Shown piece by piece: positions 4,525 to 5,511 of a stretch of 5,511 bases of DNA (position 1 is its first letter; the number at the start of each line of letters is the position of its first letter). Origin of the DNA: Alkalimonas sp. (lineage in GTDB: Bacteria > Pseudomonadota > Gammaproteobacteria > Enterobacterales > Alteromonadaceae); assembly GCA_007117525.1 (NCBI GenBank), contig SKGJ01000196.1, positions 1 through 5,511 of the forward strand. Direction: 5' to 3'. The position numbers and the translations under genes were made by a program. The notes below the pieces were generated by a model, which worked only from the letters and a program-made list of their open reading frames with translations, was not told the origin of the DNA and ran no database searches.

Positions 4525-5133
4525 ATGCCGCAGCACCAAGTATCCACACAGCCTAGCTATGAGAAGTTGCAGCAACAATTGCAGCATGCTGAATTAACCG
4601 CAGAGCGTGCTTTGAATGAACTGCTGCTCTTGCAGCAAAAACTTCCCTTAACACAATTCGTTCATGCCTCAGGCAGCAAATTGATGCAGCAACAACTGCA
4701 GTTTCTGTTAAGACAAGCCGAGCGACATCGCAGTGGTTTTGCCCTGATGTTTGTACAGTTGGATCACTATAAGAAGATTTACGATCAGCATGGGCCTGAA
4801 ATGGCTAAACAAGTCGTCGAACAGACCTTGACACGATTGACGGCCACGGTGCGTCAATGTGACAGCGTCATTCAGTTGGCTCATGACCAGTTTTTACTGC
4901 TGATCACAGACGTTGCCCGTATTTATGATACGGTACTGGTGGCAGAAAAGCTGATACAGCAACTGGCCGTAGTGAATAGCTTGTCGCTGCCTGCTGCCGA
5001 GACCTCAGTCAGCATTGGTATCAGCCGTTTTCCCGAAGATGGTAAGGATGCCCCCCTGCTGATTGAACGCGCAGCCGCCTCCATGCTGCATGCACAAAGC
5101 CGCGGTGGTAACCAGTTTTCGTTGCTTCGATAG
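4525..5133 (+). CDS. Degenerate GGDEF protein, catalytically dead but with I-site RxxD
   Basis: A 202-residue soluble protein with a Gln/Leu-rich helical N-terminus (about 10-45) and a degenerate GGDEF domain (about 46-200). The signature is AHDQF (119-123) instead of GGDEF. The metal-binding Asp of the FxDxD loop is Q78 (FVQLD, 76-80), the ND motif is YD (86-87), and GHxxGD is GPEMAK (90-95). The opening LTGLxNR motif is also lost (LTQFVHA). Cyclase activity is therefore not expected. By contrast RQCD (110-113), exactly five residues before AHDQF, preserves the I-site RxxD, and SVSIGISRFP and the final helix are well kept. Such proteins can act as c-di-GMP receptors or as regulatory partners of an active cyclase. 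It resembles the cyclase at 427-1137 and may derive from a duplication. AGGAG sits six bases before ATG 4525. It converges with the next gene across only 12 bp. Confidence 0.9.
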   Translation: MPQHQVSTQPSYEKLQQQLQHAELTAERALNELLLLQQKLPLTQFVHASGSKLMQQQLQFLLRQAERHRSGFALMFVQLDHYKKIYDQHGPEMAKQVVEQTLTRLTATVRQCDSVIQLAHDQFLLLITDVARIYDTVLVAEKLIQQLAVVNSLSLPAAETSVSIGISRFPEDGKDAPLLIERAAASMLHAQSRGGNQFSLLR

Positions 5134-5145
5134 GCCCCCAACCGC

Positions 5146-5511
5146 TTACCCTAAGCCCAACTGCAACTGCCTCATCAGACTGGCTAAAGCACTTGCCTCT
5201 GGCAAGCTGCAGCCTTGCAATGCCTGATACACCCCTTGCTGATCCTCGGCTGAGCGCTGTTGCCCCAGCTTTAACTTGCCTGTCAGCTGCTCTATCGGCA
5301 CCCGGATCCCGACAATGGCCCTGGCCAGTTGCTCGCGGTACTGGGCTGGCATCTTCGCCAATGCCGCCGGCTCAGACTCATAACTGGCCACCTGTTCCTC
5401 CAGCACTGCCAGCGTTTCCTCTGGCTCCAGCAACTGAGCCTTGCCCTGCACATGCGCCACCGCATAATTCCAGGTCGGCACCGCCAGCTTGCTTTGATAC
5501 CAGCCCGGAGA
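5146..5511 (-). CDS. PaiB-like FMN-binding split-barrel protein (C-terminal part; 5' end outside window)
   Basis: The minus-strand frame is open to the window edge and ends at TAA (5148-5146), giving 121 visible residues that begin SPGWYQSKLAVPTWNYAVAH. The VPTWNY...H..G stretch, the later AIVGIRVPIEQLTGKLKLGQQR and the DQQGVYQAL segment match the PaiB family, whose usual C-terminal motif is GK.KLSQNR. Family members are about 200-210 residues with a flavin-reductase-like split barrel. Bacillus PaiB is described as a negative transcriptional regulator, but most homologs are uncharacterised. The GTG at 5481 could be taken as a start but lies inside the conserved VPTWNY motif, so the gene starts outside the window. 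It is convergent with the GGDEF-like gene, has no visible terminator, and shows no sign of belonging to the stress module. Confidence 0.88.
   Translation of the reverse strand, partial: SPGWYQSKLAVPTWNYAVAHVQGKAQLLEPEETLAVLEEQVASYESEPAALAKMPAQYREQLARAIVGIRVPIEQLTGKLKLGQQRSAEDQQGVYQALQGCSLPEASALASLMRQLQLGLG

Noticed and set aside
4284..4556. 90-residue plus-strand frame crossing the microprotein.
   Set aside because: It is a shadow: the frame at 4360-4506 encodes a recognisable membrane protein with a ribosome binding site, and this longer frame runs into the GGDEF-like gene.
1..5511. Search for tRNA, rRNA, CRISPR, insertion sequence ends, attachment sites or riboswitches.
   Set aside because: None recognised by eye; most of the window is occupied by protein genes with short gaps.

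Overview
The window looks like a chromosomal stretch from a gammaproteobacterium, perhaps an Alteromonadales or Rheinheimera/Alishewanella-like species. This placement is inferred from mid-range GC, Shine-Dalgarno-led genes, Lol-type lipoprotein signals and the protein families present; no marker gene fixes the genus. It is densely packed with complete genes. I see no tRNA, rRNA, transposase, CRISPR array or long repeat.

Layout: 1-306 is the 3' end of an OsmY-like BON-domain protein, followed by a terminator. 427-1137 encodes a soluble diguanylate cyclase with intact GGDEF active site and I-site. Then, on the minus strand, come two paralogous Crp/Fnr-type regulators (1187-1978 and 2081-2833) and two BON-domain lipoproteins (2928-3239 and 3268-3627). 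Divergent from these on the plus strand are a PRC-barrel protein (3823-4227, with terminator), a 48-residue hydrophobic microprotein of the lmo0937 type (4360-4506), and a degenerate GGDEF protein that lost its catalytic residues but kept the inhibitory-site RxxD (4525-5133). A convergent PaiB-like FMN-binding-fold gene (5146-5511) runs off the right edge.

The most interesting signal is in the gaps. A gapped, nearly palindromic 16-bp element, TGTACG-N4-CGCACA, occurs exactly three times and in weaker form twice. Each copy lies in the gap upstream of a transcription unit, always in the same orientation relative to the downstream gene. At both Crp/Fnr genes a good -10 hexamer sits where a class II Crp/Fnr activator site (centre near -41) would predict. 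This suggests that the two regulators, the cyclase, the BON lipoproteins and the microprotein/degenerate-GGDEF operon form one local regulon, possibly autoregulated. The PRC-barrel gene shares a divergent gap with one copy.

Working model (inference): a compact envelope or osmotic stress module. BON and PRC-barrel proteins and the small membrane protein act at the envelope or as general stress proteins, two Crp/Fnr paralogs control expression, and an active/degenerate GGDEF pair makes and possibly senses c-di-GMP. The sequence supports the families and the shared sites; the signal and the physiology are not visible.
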